DNA from: Rubritalea marina DSM 17716
GTDB taxonomy: Bacteria > Verrucomicrobiota > Verrucomicrobiia > Verrucomicrobiales > Akkermansiaceae
NCBI RefSeq assembly: GCF_000378105.1
Contig: NZ_KB899266.1
Location: 1-47,636 of the forward strand
DNA length: 47,636 nucleotides
Reading direction: 5' to 3'
The notes below the pieces were generated by a model that saw nothing but the letters and a program-made list of their open reading frames with translations, did not search any database and was not told the origin of the DNA. A program made the translations under genes and the position numbers. This document shows, piece after piece, positions 25,593-32,932 of the stretch (its first letter is position 1; the number at the start of each line of letters is the position of its first letter).

Positions 25593-27119
25593 ATGAAATC
25601 ATCTCCAAGTATCGCAATCATTGGCTCCGGGCTCGGTGGGCTCTCCGCCGCCATTTCCCTGAAGTCCGCCGGCTACGATGTCGAAATTTTCGAAAAAAAC
25701 GAGCGCATTGGTGGCAAGCTCAACATCCTAGAAAAAGACGGCTTCACCTTTGATCTCGGCCCCTCAATCTTCACCCTCCCACAGTTCTTTGAACAGCTCT
25801 TCGCAAGAGCCGGAAGGAAGATGGATGACTACGTCCAACTCGATGCCGTCACTCCACATTGGAGAAACTTCTTTGAAAACCACCAAAGCATCGACCTCTA
25901 CCAAGAGCACGATCGGATGAAACACGAGCTCTCCAAGCTACCTGGCGACCTCGAACAACATTGGCGCGAGTTCACACAATTCCTCGAATACGCTCGCGAA
26001 CAATACCAAATCGTCGATGAAGGTTACTTCCGCGAAGGACTCGACAACCTCTGGGAATTCCTCTGGCACTACAAGAAACAACTCGTAGCCGGGAAAATTG
26101 ACTACAAAGGTAGCATGGCCAGCACCATCGAACGCCACATCAGCGACCCGAAAATGCGCCTCATCTTCGAGTATTTCATCAAATATGTTGGTTCCTCCGC
26201 ACTCGATTCACCCGGCTACATGAACCTAATGCCCATCATCCAATTTGATTATGGTCTGTGGTACGTTCGCGGCGGCATGTACAAGCTCGCTCAGGGGCTA
26301 GGAAAACTCATCAACGAGCTAGGCATCAAGGTTCACCTCAATGCTGATGTCACACAAATCACCAAACAAGGCAAGCAGGTCACCGGACTCCGCCTCAAGG
26401 GTGGCAGCACCCATCACTGCGACATCATCGTCAGTAACATGGAAGTGATTCCATGCTACGAACAATTACTCAAGGAACCCCAAAGCTTCGTCAAAAAGCT
26501 CGAAAAGTTTGCCCCCGCATGCTCGGGCATCGTCCTCCACATCGGCACAGACAAGATCCATGAGAAACTCGCTCATCACAATTTTTTCTACTCCGAAGAC
26601 CAGCACAAGCACTTTGAAACCGTCTTCCACAAAAAACAACTCCCCGACGATCCAACCCTCTACGTCGTAGCACCCACTCGCACCGACCCCACAAAAGCGC
26701 CTCAAGGTTGTGACAACATCAAGATCCTACCGCACATCCCGCCACTCGATGAACATGCTTCTATCACTCACGAAGACTATTTGGCACTCAAGGAACGCTG
26801 TATAGATAAGATGGAGCGCTGTGGCATCACTGGACTACGCGACAGCATCATCACCGAGGACCTCCTCACCCCTATCGATATCGAACGCATGTACCGGTCC
26901 AACAAGGGATCCATCTACGGCGTCGTCACCGACTGGAAAATGAACTACGGCTTCAAAGCCCCAAAAACCAGCAACCGCTACAACAATCTCTACTTCACCG
27001 GTGGCAGCACCAATCCAGGCGGAGGCATGCCAATGGTCATCCTCTCTGGCATGAAATGCGCCGACCGCGTGATCAAGCGCCACCCGATCAAGCAACTCCA
27101 ACCACTCCACGCAGGATAA
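25593..27119 (+). CDS. CrtI/CrtN-family oxidoreductase, possibly CrtP-type terminal oxidase
   Basis: The 508-residue protein is a paralogue of the preceding enzyme. The FAD motif is IAIIGSGLGGLSAAISLKSAG (7-27) with RIGGKLNIL and TFDLGPSIF. The C-terminal motif reads YFTGGSTNPGGGMPMVILSG (about 475-494). The NPGGGMPMV form is nearer to CrtP/CrtNb-type enzymes, which oxidise terminal methyl groups of C30 carotenoids, or to CrtD-type desaturases, than to first-step desaturases. Oxidation to an aldehyde or acid would fit the diapolycopenedioic acid derivatives known from Rubritalea. Gaps of 9 bp before and 4 bp after it indicate tight co-transcription. The exact reaction is an inference. Confidence 0.86.
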   Translation: MKSSPSIAIIGSGLGGLSAAISLKSAGYDVEIFEKNERIGGKLNILEKDGFTFDLGPSIFTLPQFFEQLFARAGRKMDDYVQLDAVTPHWRNFFENHQSIDLYQEHDRMKHELSKLPGDLEQHWREFTQFLEYAREQYQIVDEGYFREGLDNLWEFLWHYKKQLVAGKIDYKGSMASTIERHISDPKMRLIFEYFIKYVGSSALDSPGYMNLMPIIQFDYGLWYVRGGMYKLAQGLGKLINELGIKVHLNADVTQITKQGKQVTGLRLKGGSTHHCDIIVSNMEVIPCYEQLLKEPQSFVKKLEKFAPACSGIVLHIGTDKIHEKLAHHNFFYSEDQHKHFETVFHKKQLPDDPTLYVVAPTRTDPTKAPQGCDNIKILPHIPPLDEHASITHEDYLALKERCIDKMERCGITGLRDSIITEDLLTPIDIERMYRSNKGSIYGVVTDWKMNYGFKAPKTSNRYNNLYFTGGSTNPGGGMPMVILSGMKCADRVIKRHPIKQLQPLHAG

Positions 27120-27123
27120 ACCC

Positions 27124-27792
27124 ATGGACACCCCAAACGAATCCACACCCGCAGTCGTCGATACCAATAAACACACCATCGAATCCAAGTACTGGCACCA
27201 CCTACTCACCGATGGCAAGCGCCCCACTAGCGTCTACGCCTTCACCCAAGAAATCGGTATCGAAGAAGCCGAGTTCTACCGAGTCGCCACAAGCTTCGAA
27301 GCACTCGAAGCCAACTACTGGGAAGGCCTTGTCTCCGACACCATCGCCGTCCTCCACAAGGACGATGAATACCCAAGCTACCCACCAGAACAAAAGCTAC
27401 TCGCCTTCTTCTTCACCTTTTTCCTCCACGCGCAGAAGCATCGCTCACGCCTCGTCAGCTACTTCCCTGGAGCAAAGAACATGAACTTGATGAAGCCAAT
27501 GCGAAGCAAGTTCATCGAATTCGCCACTGAGGTCGTCAAAGAAGGCGTCCAAGACGGTAGCATTGCCGATCGCAAACAACTCACCACAAAGTACCCTCAC
27601 CTCCTCTTCGAACAACTCCGAGCCGTGGTGGAATTTCACAAACGCGACCAATCCGTAGACTTCCAAGACACCGATGCCTTAATCGAAAAGAGCGTGCGCC
27701 TCGGCGCCGACATCGCCAGCACAGGCACCCTCGATTCAGCACTCGATCTCGGTCGATTCCTCCTCGGAAAATGGACTCACCCCACCAACTAA
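27124..27792 (+). CDS. TetR-like protein with degenerate HTH, carotenoid-operon type
   Basis: It has 222 residues. The first 60 residues contain an HTH-like segment (SVYAFTQEIGIEEAEFYRVA, about 39-58) followed by FEALEANYW. The remainder is an all-helical ligand-binding-type domain with FFFTFFLHAQKHRSRLVSYF. This matches a TetR C-terminal family that is regularly found next to an ABC1 kinase in Bacteroidetes and Verrucomicrobia. The N-terminal part is shorter and less basic than in true TetR repressors, so DNA binding is not assured and a COQ9-like lipid-binding role is possible. The gene starts 4 bp after the second crt gene and ends 3 bp before the kinase gene. Confidence 0.75.
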   Translation: MDTPNESTPAVVDTNKHTIESKYWHHLLTDGKRPTSVYAFTQEIGIEEAEFYRVATSFEALEANYWEGLVSDTIAVLHKDDEYPSYPPEQKLLAFFFTFFLHAQKHRSRLVSYFPGAKNMNLMKPMRSKFIEFATEVVKEGVQDGSIADRKQLTTKYPHLLFEQLRAVVEFHKRDQSVDFQDTDALIEKSVRLGADIASTGTLDSALDLGRFLLGKWTHPTN

Positions 27793-27795
27793 ACC

Positions 27796-29100
27796 ATGTC
27801 CCTTAAAGAACAGACAAGCATCCCAAAAAACAAGATCTCCCGAGCAGGGAGGCTTGCCCAAACAGGCGTAAAGGTCGGCGTCAACTACCTCAAGTACAAG
27901 ACCAAAGCCATGATGGGAGATGACGATAAGTCTGAATTCCACGAGGTGACAGCCAAGCAAACATACGAAACATTCAGCGAGCTCAAAGGCGGACCACTCA
28001 AGCTAGCTCAAATGCTCAGCATGGATCGCAATTTGATCCCAGACCAATATGCCGACCAATTCTCGCAGGCACAATACAAAGCGCCCGCGCTGACCTACCC
28101 ACTCGTCGTCAATACCTTCCAGAAAGAACTCAGTAAACACCCCACTGAGCTCTTCGATAGCTTCACCAACAAAGCGGTATCGGCGGCCTCCATTGGCCAA
28201 GTCCACCAAGCCACACTTGGCGACAAAACCTTCGCCATCAAAATCCAGTACCCGGGTGTCGCCAGTAGCCTCAAGTCCGATCTCGCCATCGTCAAACCCA
28301 TCGCGATGCGCCTATTCCAACTCGATTCGAAATCTCTCGACCCCTACATCAAAGAGGTTGAGGAACGCCTCCTTGAGGAAACTAACTACGATATCGAGCT
28401 CGAGCGCTCACAGTTCCTCGCCGAGCAATCCAAGCATCTCAAACACACCCACTTCCCCAACTTTCACCCAGAATTCAGCAGCCAAAGGATCCTGACCATG
28501 GATTGGGTAGAAGGTGAGCAACTCGACACCTATGCCGAGTCAGATGCCAACGATGCGATGAAGCAACAAATTGCCCAGGCGCTCTGGGACTTCTATCACC
28601 ACCAAATCCACACGCTGAAGCTCTTTCATGCTGACCCACATCCCGGGAACTTCAAGGTTCACAATGATGAGCTATGGGTACTCGACTTCGGCTGCACCAA
28701 GGGTCTCGAAGAACGCTTCTATTGTGACTACTTCGGGCTCATGCAGCCAGACGTGCTGCTTCATGATGCCAAGTTCCGCGCAGTGCTACGCAAGCTTGGA
28801 CTTCTGCTAGACTCCGACAGTCCAAGGGAAGCCGACAAACTTACTGGGATTTTTAAAGAATCGGTCGCACTTCTCTCCAAACCCTTCTTCGAGGAAACCT
28901 TCGACTTCGGCGACAAAACCTACTTCGATTCCCTCGCAGCCTTTGGTGAACGTACCCGAAACGACAGCGAGCTCAACAAGCTCAACACTTCACGAGGGAA
29001 TGCCAATGCGCTTTACCTCAACCGCACCTACTTCGGGCTCTACCACCTAGTCGGTAGCCTCAATGGCCGAATCAAAGCCGAACTCCCTACGATCCCCTAA
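27796..29100 (+). CDS. ABC1/AarF (UbiB-family) atypical kinase-like protein
   Basis: The 434-residue protein has the UbiB-family layout. The KxGQ-type motif appears as GGPLKLAQML (about 64-73), with Ala in place of Gly. The alanine-rich nucleotide loop is AVSAASIGQVHQA (about 128-140), the invariant Lys is in FAIKIQYPG, the catalytic loop is FHADPHPGNF and the metal site is LDFGCT. These proteins are ATPases that act on quinone or other isoprenoid lipid metabolism at membranes; they are not classical protein kinases. No C-terminal TM helix is evident. Lying in a carotenoid operon, it may help extract or deliver isoprenoid lipids, which is inference from context. The start codon is 3 bp after the TetR-like stop. 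Confidence 0.9.
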   Translation: MSLKEQTSIPKNKISRAGRLAQTGVKVGVNYLKYKTKAMMGDDDKSEFHEVTAKQTYETFSELKGGPLKLAQMLSMDRNLIPDQYADQFSQAQYKAPALTYPLVVNTFQKELSKHPTELFDSFTNKAVSAASIGQVHQATLGDKTFAIKIQYPGVASSLKSDLAIVKPIAMRLFQLDSKSLDPYIKEVEERLLEETNYDIELERSQFLAEQSKHLKHTHFPNFHPEFSSQRILTMDWVEGEQLDTYAESDANDAMKQQIAQALWDFYHHQIHTLKLFHADPHPGNFKVHNDELWVLDFGCTKGLEERFYCDYFGLMQPDVLLHDAKFRAVLRKLGLLLDSDSPREADKLTGIFKESVALLSKPFFEETFDFGDKTYFDSLAAFGERTRNDSELNKLNTSRGNANALYLNRTYFGLYHLVGSLNGRIKAELPTIP

Positions 29101-29130
29101 TTTCTAGATAGACCACCCACACTACAAACC

Positions 29131-29808
29131 ATGAAAACCTATCTCATCATCGGAGGATCATCTGGCATCAGCCAAGCCATTGCCAAAAGACTCAGCAACG
29201 CTGGTGAGACCGTCCTCACCGCCAGCCGCAGTGGCAGTGGGCCAAACCACCAACACTTCGACGCCACGCAGCCTGGCACCCTCGATTTGCCAGACCAACT
29301 CAACGCACTTGTCTACGCTCCAGGATCGATCACCCTCAAGCCCTTCCACCGCCTCACTGCGGAGGAAATGCTCCAGGAGTTCCAGCTCAATGCACTCGCT
29401 GCCGCGCAGGTGATCCAACAAGCCCTACCTGCTCTCAAACGCAGCTCTCAGGCCTCCATCCTACTCTTCTCCACCGTGGCCGTACAAACGGGCATGCCAT
29501 TCCACGCCTCTATCGCCATGGCCAAGGGAGCCATCGAAGGTCTCACCCGCTCGCTAGCCGCCGAGCTAGCCCCCAAGATCCGCGTCAATGCCATTGCCCC
29601 TTCGCTCACCCAGACACCCCTCGCCGACCCACTTCTCAACTCAGACAGCAAGCGAGAAGCCGCCGCCCAACGCCACCCACTCAAATCCATAGGCCAAGCC
29701 GATGACCTAGCCGAGCTCGCCACCTTCCTGCTCTCCGAAAATGCAAAATTTATCACCGGCCAAATCATCCAAGCCGACGGCGGCATCGGCTCGCTGAGAA
29801 CGTTTTAA
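29131..29808 (+). CDS. Short-chain dehydrogenase-like protein lacking the catalytic tyrosine
   Basis: It has 225 residues. The dinucleotide motif is LIIGGSSGISQAIAKRLSNAG (5-25), the NAG-type motif reads YAPG and a Ser lies in LLFSTVAVQ. The YxxxK position reads IAMAK, so Tyr is Ile128 while Lys132 is retained. The C-terminal signature ITGQIIQADGGI is intact. A group of SDR-like proteins with HxSIAxAKGAIEG in this place accompanies TetR-like/ABC1 kinase pairs in Bacteroidetes, so the change appears to be a property of the group and not a random lesion. It is the last gene of the carotenoid operon, 30 bp after the kinase. Its reaction, if any, is unknown. Confidence 0.86.
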   Translation: MKTYLIIGGSSGISQAIAKRLSNAGETVLTASRSGSGPNHQHFDATQPGTLDLPDQLNALVYAPGSITLKPFHRLTAEEMLQEFQLNALAAAQVIQQALPALKRSSQASILLFSTVAVQTGMPFHASIAMAKGAIEGLTRSLAAELAPKIRVNAIAPSLTQTPLADPLLNSDSKREAAAQRHPLKSIGQADDLAELATFLLSENAKFITGQIIQADGGIGSLRTF

Positions 29809-29910
29809 TCAGTCCCTCCTTTCTTCAATCTTTGGATAGAATCCCATTTCGTTCACAAACCTCGGCATCATTCGTTGACTCTGCAAGCAACAATCTGTTA
29901 GGAGAATGGT

Positions 29911-30507
29911 ATGCAACATTTTTGGACTCTCATCCTCGTCGCGTTTTGCGTCATCCAGCTCAGCTCCTGCAAGAGTGAATGTAGACGCTGCAGCTCACCA
30001 AGTGAAGCATCCGACACTGCCGCTACCGCAGAAGAACCTAAGCTCTCAGCTGAAGAACTCCTAGCCGCCCTCGGCGGCCATTACTTCGATGTAGAGCTAC
30101 CAGATGACACTCCCGAGAAATTCTTTATTCGCACCGCTCTGGTCAATTCAAAAGGCGAAATTCTCAGAAATTACGGCGGAATGGGTGTCCATAACGGAGC
30201 ACAATCAACACGAGTCTTCCTCTTTAAAGACGGCCTAAACATGAAAGAAGCGATATTCATCAAGAGCCCCAATATCGATGGCATCATCCACGGGTCGCAC
30301 TACAAGGGCACGGTAGAGCTACCGAAGCACATGAGTCATATGATATACCCACAAGGGAAAAGCATTAAACCAGGTGAAGGGATGATTCGGCTCAAGTATG
30401 AAGGAACCCAGTCAGGTGGTATTTCTGGCGGAAAACTCACTCAAGAAGATACCATAGACCTAACCGTCATCATTTCAGAAATGGATTCCTCATCCATCAC
30501 TCAATGA
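29911..30507 (+). CDS. Small lipoprotein, paralogue of 38207-38812
   Basis: The 198-residue protein has a lipoprotein signal (LILVAFCVIQLSSC, lipidated Cys20). The lipid Cys starts the pattern CKSECRRC, three cysteines that are spaced identically in the paralogue (CQSECNRC). The mature part contains LSAEELLAALGGHYFDVELP, RTALVNSKGEIL, RVFLFKDG, and the strongly conserved YPQGKSIKPGEGMIRLKYEG and GGKLTQEDTIDLTVII. I do not recognise the family. An envelope protein with a small beta domain is likely. Both paralogues share an upstream string TGTTAGG, 8 nt before the ATG, which includes the ribosome-binding site. Confidence 0.8.
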   Translation: MQHFWTLILVAFCVIQLSSCKSECRRCSSPSEASDTAATAEEPKLSAEELLAALGGHYFDVELPDDTPEKFFIRTALVNSKGEILRNYGGMGVHNGAQSTRVFLFKDGLNMKEAIFIKSPNIDGIIHGSHYKGTVELPKHMSHMIYPQGKSIKPGEGMIRLKYEGTQSGGISGGKLTQEDTIDLTVIISEMDSSSITQ

Positions 30508-30550
30508 TCGCTTATTGGGAAATCTCTAAACCTTACATGAAAGGCGCCTA

Positions 30551-30628
30551 AAACCCAGGGTTCCCTCCGTTGACCACAGCGTGGTCACAGAGTGTAGCCC
30601 TAGTCGAGCACAGCGAACACTCGGGTTT
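30551..30628 (+). repeat. Direct repeat copy 1, left of the toxin-antitoxin-like pair
   Basis: This 78-bp element begins AAACCCAGGGTTCCC and ends ACTCGGGTTTC. It contains a perfect hairpin, TGACCAC-AGC-GTGGTCA, and a second weaker inverted repeat (CCCTAGT with ACTCGGG). About 85-90 percent of bases match copy 2 at 31205-31284 in the same orientation. The ends AAACCC and GGGTTT are complementary. Confidence 0.85.
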
Positions 30629-30709
30629 CTCGATAGCATCCGCGGAATCTAGGGTTCTCTTGTAGCTTTTACCGCTTGATTGATTCTCAATAATACATAG
30701 AGTATCAAT

Positions 30710-30886
30710 GTGATTACGGATGATCTAAAATCTCAAATTCAGCAATTATCCAGCAAGGAAAAGTCTGAACTTAGCTCCTATCTTACCAAGCTCAAACTCG
30801 AAGAAGACCCTGAGCTTTGGAAAGAGATTCGTGAGCGCACTCATTCATACGGCCCTGCCAGCACAATGGATATCGAAGACTTGTAA
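30710..30886 (+). CDS. Small antitoxin-like protein
   Basis: The 58-residue frame starts with GTG at 30710 (VITDDLKSQIQQLS) and ends at 30886. The sequence SSKEKSELSSYLTKLKLEED followed by ELWKEIRERT is typical of short helical antitoxins of type II systems, with an acidic C-terminus (MDIEDL). It lies 12 bp before a RelE-like toxin-like gene. A ribosome-binding sequence is weak. No other start is available because an overlapping ATG at 30708 runs directly into a stop. The pairing with the next gene supports the call; neither protein alone would be decisive. Confidence 0.6.
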   Translation: MITDDLKSQIQQLSSKEKSELSSYLTKLKLEEDPELWKEIRERTHSYGPASTMDIEDL

Positions 30887-30898
30887 AGCCAAGAATAT

Positions 30899-31159
30899 AT
30901 GTCGTCGGACTACCGAGTTTTGATCGACTTAGCCTGCCTTGAGCAGCTACCGAAGACGGGGCGGCGAAGAGAAAATATCATTCGCTTTTGCACTGACCTA
31001 AAACACAACTACCACTTAGGAGGAGATTTTCAAATTCGCGACCCTGAGACCTTCCGCGAGTATGAAGTTTCTGAGTGCGAGGGTTACGTGATTGTCTGGT
31101 GGAATGATGTGCCAGTAAATCGCATCGTAATCGTAACCATTCGGCGCGCACCCAAGTAG
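30899..31159 (+). CDS. RelE/ParE-fold toxin-like protein
   Basis: The protein has 86 residues: YRVLIDLACLEQLPKTGRR, a helix with IIRFCTDLKHN, then GGDFQIRDPETFREYEV, then YVIVWWNDVPVNRIVIVTIRR. The order helix-helix-four strands, the basic helix and the terminal hydrophobic strand match the RelE/ParE toxin fold, whose members cleave mRNA on the ribosome or poison gyrase. The usual C-terminal catalytic residues cannot be assigned by eye. It follows a 58-residue antitoxin-like protein by 12 bp. The pair sits between two 80-bp direct repeats, which suggests arrival as a mobile unit. Confidence 0.6.
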   Translation: MSSDYRVLIDLACLEQLPKTGRRRENIIRFCTDLKHNYHLGGDFQIRDPETFREYEVSECEGYVIVWWNDVPVNRIVIVTIRRAPK

Positions 31160-31204
31160 TTTCAACCAACGACTCGCCGTCTTTGTGCTTTACTACCTCT
31201 CTAG

Positions 31205-31284
31205 AAACCCAGGGTTCCCTCCGTTGACCACAGAGTGGTCACAGAGTGTAGCCCCGAGTCGAGCGCAGGGAGCACTCGGGGTTC
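31205..31284 (+). repeat. Direct repeat copy 2, right of the toxin-antitoxin-like pair
   Basis: This is an 80-bp element in the same orientation as copy 1. The hairpin TGACCAC-AGA-GTGGTCA is preserved; only its loop differs. The second inverted repeat is complete here: CCCCGAGT with ACTCGGGG, 8 bp. It ends 143 bp before the sulfatase start codon. Confidence 0.85.
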
Positions 31285-31319
31285 CAGATTGCCCCCAGCA
31301 CGACTCCGGAGGTGTCGCA

Positions 31320-31379
31320 GAGCTGCTGCAAGTAGACAAGGATCGCGCCATTGTCACAATTCGTCGCCCGCTAAATTAG
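31320..31379 (+). pseudogene. Probable C-terminal remnant of a second RelE-like toxin gene
   Basis: The frame ends ELLQVDKDRAIVTIRRPLN and stop. Its last residues (IVTIRRP) match the end of the intact toxin-like protein (IVTIRRAPK) at 31159. It directly follows repeat copy 2, as if a second toxin gene had been cut off at the repeat. Only about ten residues are comparable, so this is tentative. Confidence 0.35.
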
Positions 31380-31426
31380 AGCTTCGCATTGTCATCAGAA
31401 TCCTCATCATGCGGTATCGATTCTCG

Positions 31427-32821
31427 ATGAAATTCTTCTCAGCCAGTTCCGCATTCGCTAGAAAATTTTCCAAGCATTGCTTGGGCGCCACCCTATCTCT
31501 CTGGGGTGGGCTTGAGGCAAAACCTAAGGTCCAAGCAAACATCGTATTCATCTTGGCAGACGATCTTGGCCAGCACCAGCTGGGCTGCTATGGCAGCGAC
31601 TACTATGAGACGCCGCACATCGACCAGCTGGCTCGAGATGGCATGAGATTTACCAATGCCTACGCTGCGGCCGCGATTTGCTCGCCCACCAGAGCCAGCA
31701 TCATGACTGGCAAATACCCCGCGCGCCTCCACCTTACCAACTTCATCCCCGGAGGCAGAGCGAGGGCCACCAAGCTCGTGACTCCGGCCTGGCAAAAGCA
31801 ACTCCCATTGGAAGAAGTCACCGTGGCTGAGGCACTAAAGAGCGCTGGCTACGCCACTGGACACTTTGGCAAATGGCATCTCAACTACGATAAAAAGTAT
31901 GAAGCTGGCCGCCCGGGCGATCCAGGTTCGCAAGGGTTCGACGAAGTACTCACCACCCACAAGCCAGGCGCGGGGCCGGAGAGTCGCTACCCAGAGGACT
32001 GGCACCACGTGCGCGAAATCACCGAGCGCGCCACGAACTTCATTGAAAGACACAAAGACGAGGCATTTTTTTGCTTTGTCAGCCACAACAGCATCCACGA
32101 CCCAGAGATCGAGAAAAAAGCGCTCGTAGAGAAATACCAAAGCAAAGCTGGTACGCTGGAAGATAAAAGAAACAACCCCACGCAGGCAGCTATGCTGGAA
32201 ACTCTAGACCAGAGCGTGGGCAAGATACTCGAGACACTGGAGCGGCTTAATCTCACCCAAAATACGCTCGTCATTTTCTACTCAGACAATGGCCAGAAAG
32301 GGGTGAAACAGGGCAAGCCATTGCGCGGCAGCAAGGCTGACTTCCACGAGGCCGGTATCCGCATGCCATTCATTGCCAAGTGGCCAAGCGTGATCCCAGC
32401 AGGTTCCGAGTCACCAGAACTCGTCATCAGTAACGACTTCTTCCCCACATTCACTGACATAGCGGGCAAGTCTGCCGCACGGGAAAACCTAGATGGCATG
32501 AGCATTCTACCCATCCTCAAGGATCCGAAACAAAGCCTCGGACGCAATGCACTCTATTGGCACTTCCCCCACTATCACGGCCTCAGCCTAGGACCACAGG
32601 GCGCCATCAGGGTGGGAAAATACAAACTAATCGAATGGTATGAAAAGTCCGCCTTCAACCGCCCCGGCGCCTTCGAACTCTACGATTTATCCAAGGACCC
32701 CGGAGAAACAAACAACCTTAGCAAGTCGATGCCAGAGCTCACGGCCAGATTAAAGAAACAGCTAGATGATTGGAAAACCAATGTCGGTGCCCAGCCGATG
32801 CGAAAGCGTCAGGCACCGTAA
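31427..32821 (+). CDS. Exported formylglycine-dependent sulfatase
   Basis: It has 464 residues from the ATG at 31427; an in-frame ATG at 31409 adds six. Longer starts run into the direct repeat and are rejected. A leader with MKFFSASSAFARKF and a hydrophobic LGATLSLWGGLEA suggests export. The metal-binding start is FILADDLGQHQLGCYG. The active-site motif is CSPTRASIMTG with Cys85 as the residue converted to formylglycine. GHFGKWHL and YSDNGQKG, with its metal-binding Asp-Asn, follow. It hydrolyses sulfate esters, most likely on a marine polysaccharide, though the exact substrate is not readable. A maturase gene is not in the window. The paired genes usual in polysaccharide utilisation loci are absent. 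Confidence 0.92.
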   Translation: MKFFSASSAFARKFSKHCLGATLSLWGGLEAKPKVQANIVFILADDLGQHQLGCYGSDYYETPHIDQLARDGMRFTNAYAAAAICSPTRASIMTGKYPARLHLTNFIPGGRARATKLVTPAWQKQLPLEEVTVAEALKSAGYATGHFGKWHLNYDKKYEAGRPGDPGSQGFDEVLTTHKPGAGPESRYPEDWHHVREITERATNFIERHKDEAFFCFVSHNSIHDPEIEKKALVEKYQSKAGTLEDKRNNPTQAAMLETLDQSVGKILETLERLNLTQNTLVIFYSDNGQKGVKQGKPLRGSKADFHEAGIRMPFIAKWPSVIPAGSESPELVISNDFFPTFTDIAGKSAARENLDGMSILPILKDPKQSLGRNALYWHFPHYHGLSLGPQGAIRVGKYKLIEWYEKSAFNRPGAFELYDLSKDPGETNNLSKSMPELTARLKKQLDDWKTNVGAQPMRKRQAP

Positions 32822-32932
32822 ACGATACCTACCAAGGCAAATTATATCTCTTCAACCTACAGCAAGACATTGGGGTAACCAAAGATGACTCGATATCAAA
32901 CACGTCGATCGGGAAATTCAAGCTATGCTTCC

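Noticed and set aside
30551-31284. Interpretation of the 80-bp repeats as integron attC sites
   Set aside because: The RYYYAAC and GTTRRRY cores are not present in the proper places; only GTTGACC, which violates the consensus, is seen.
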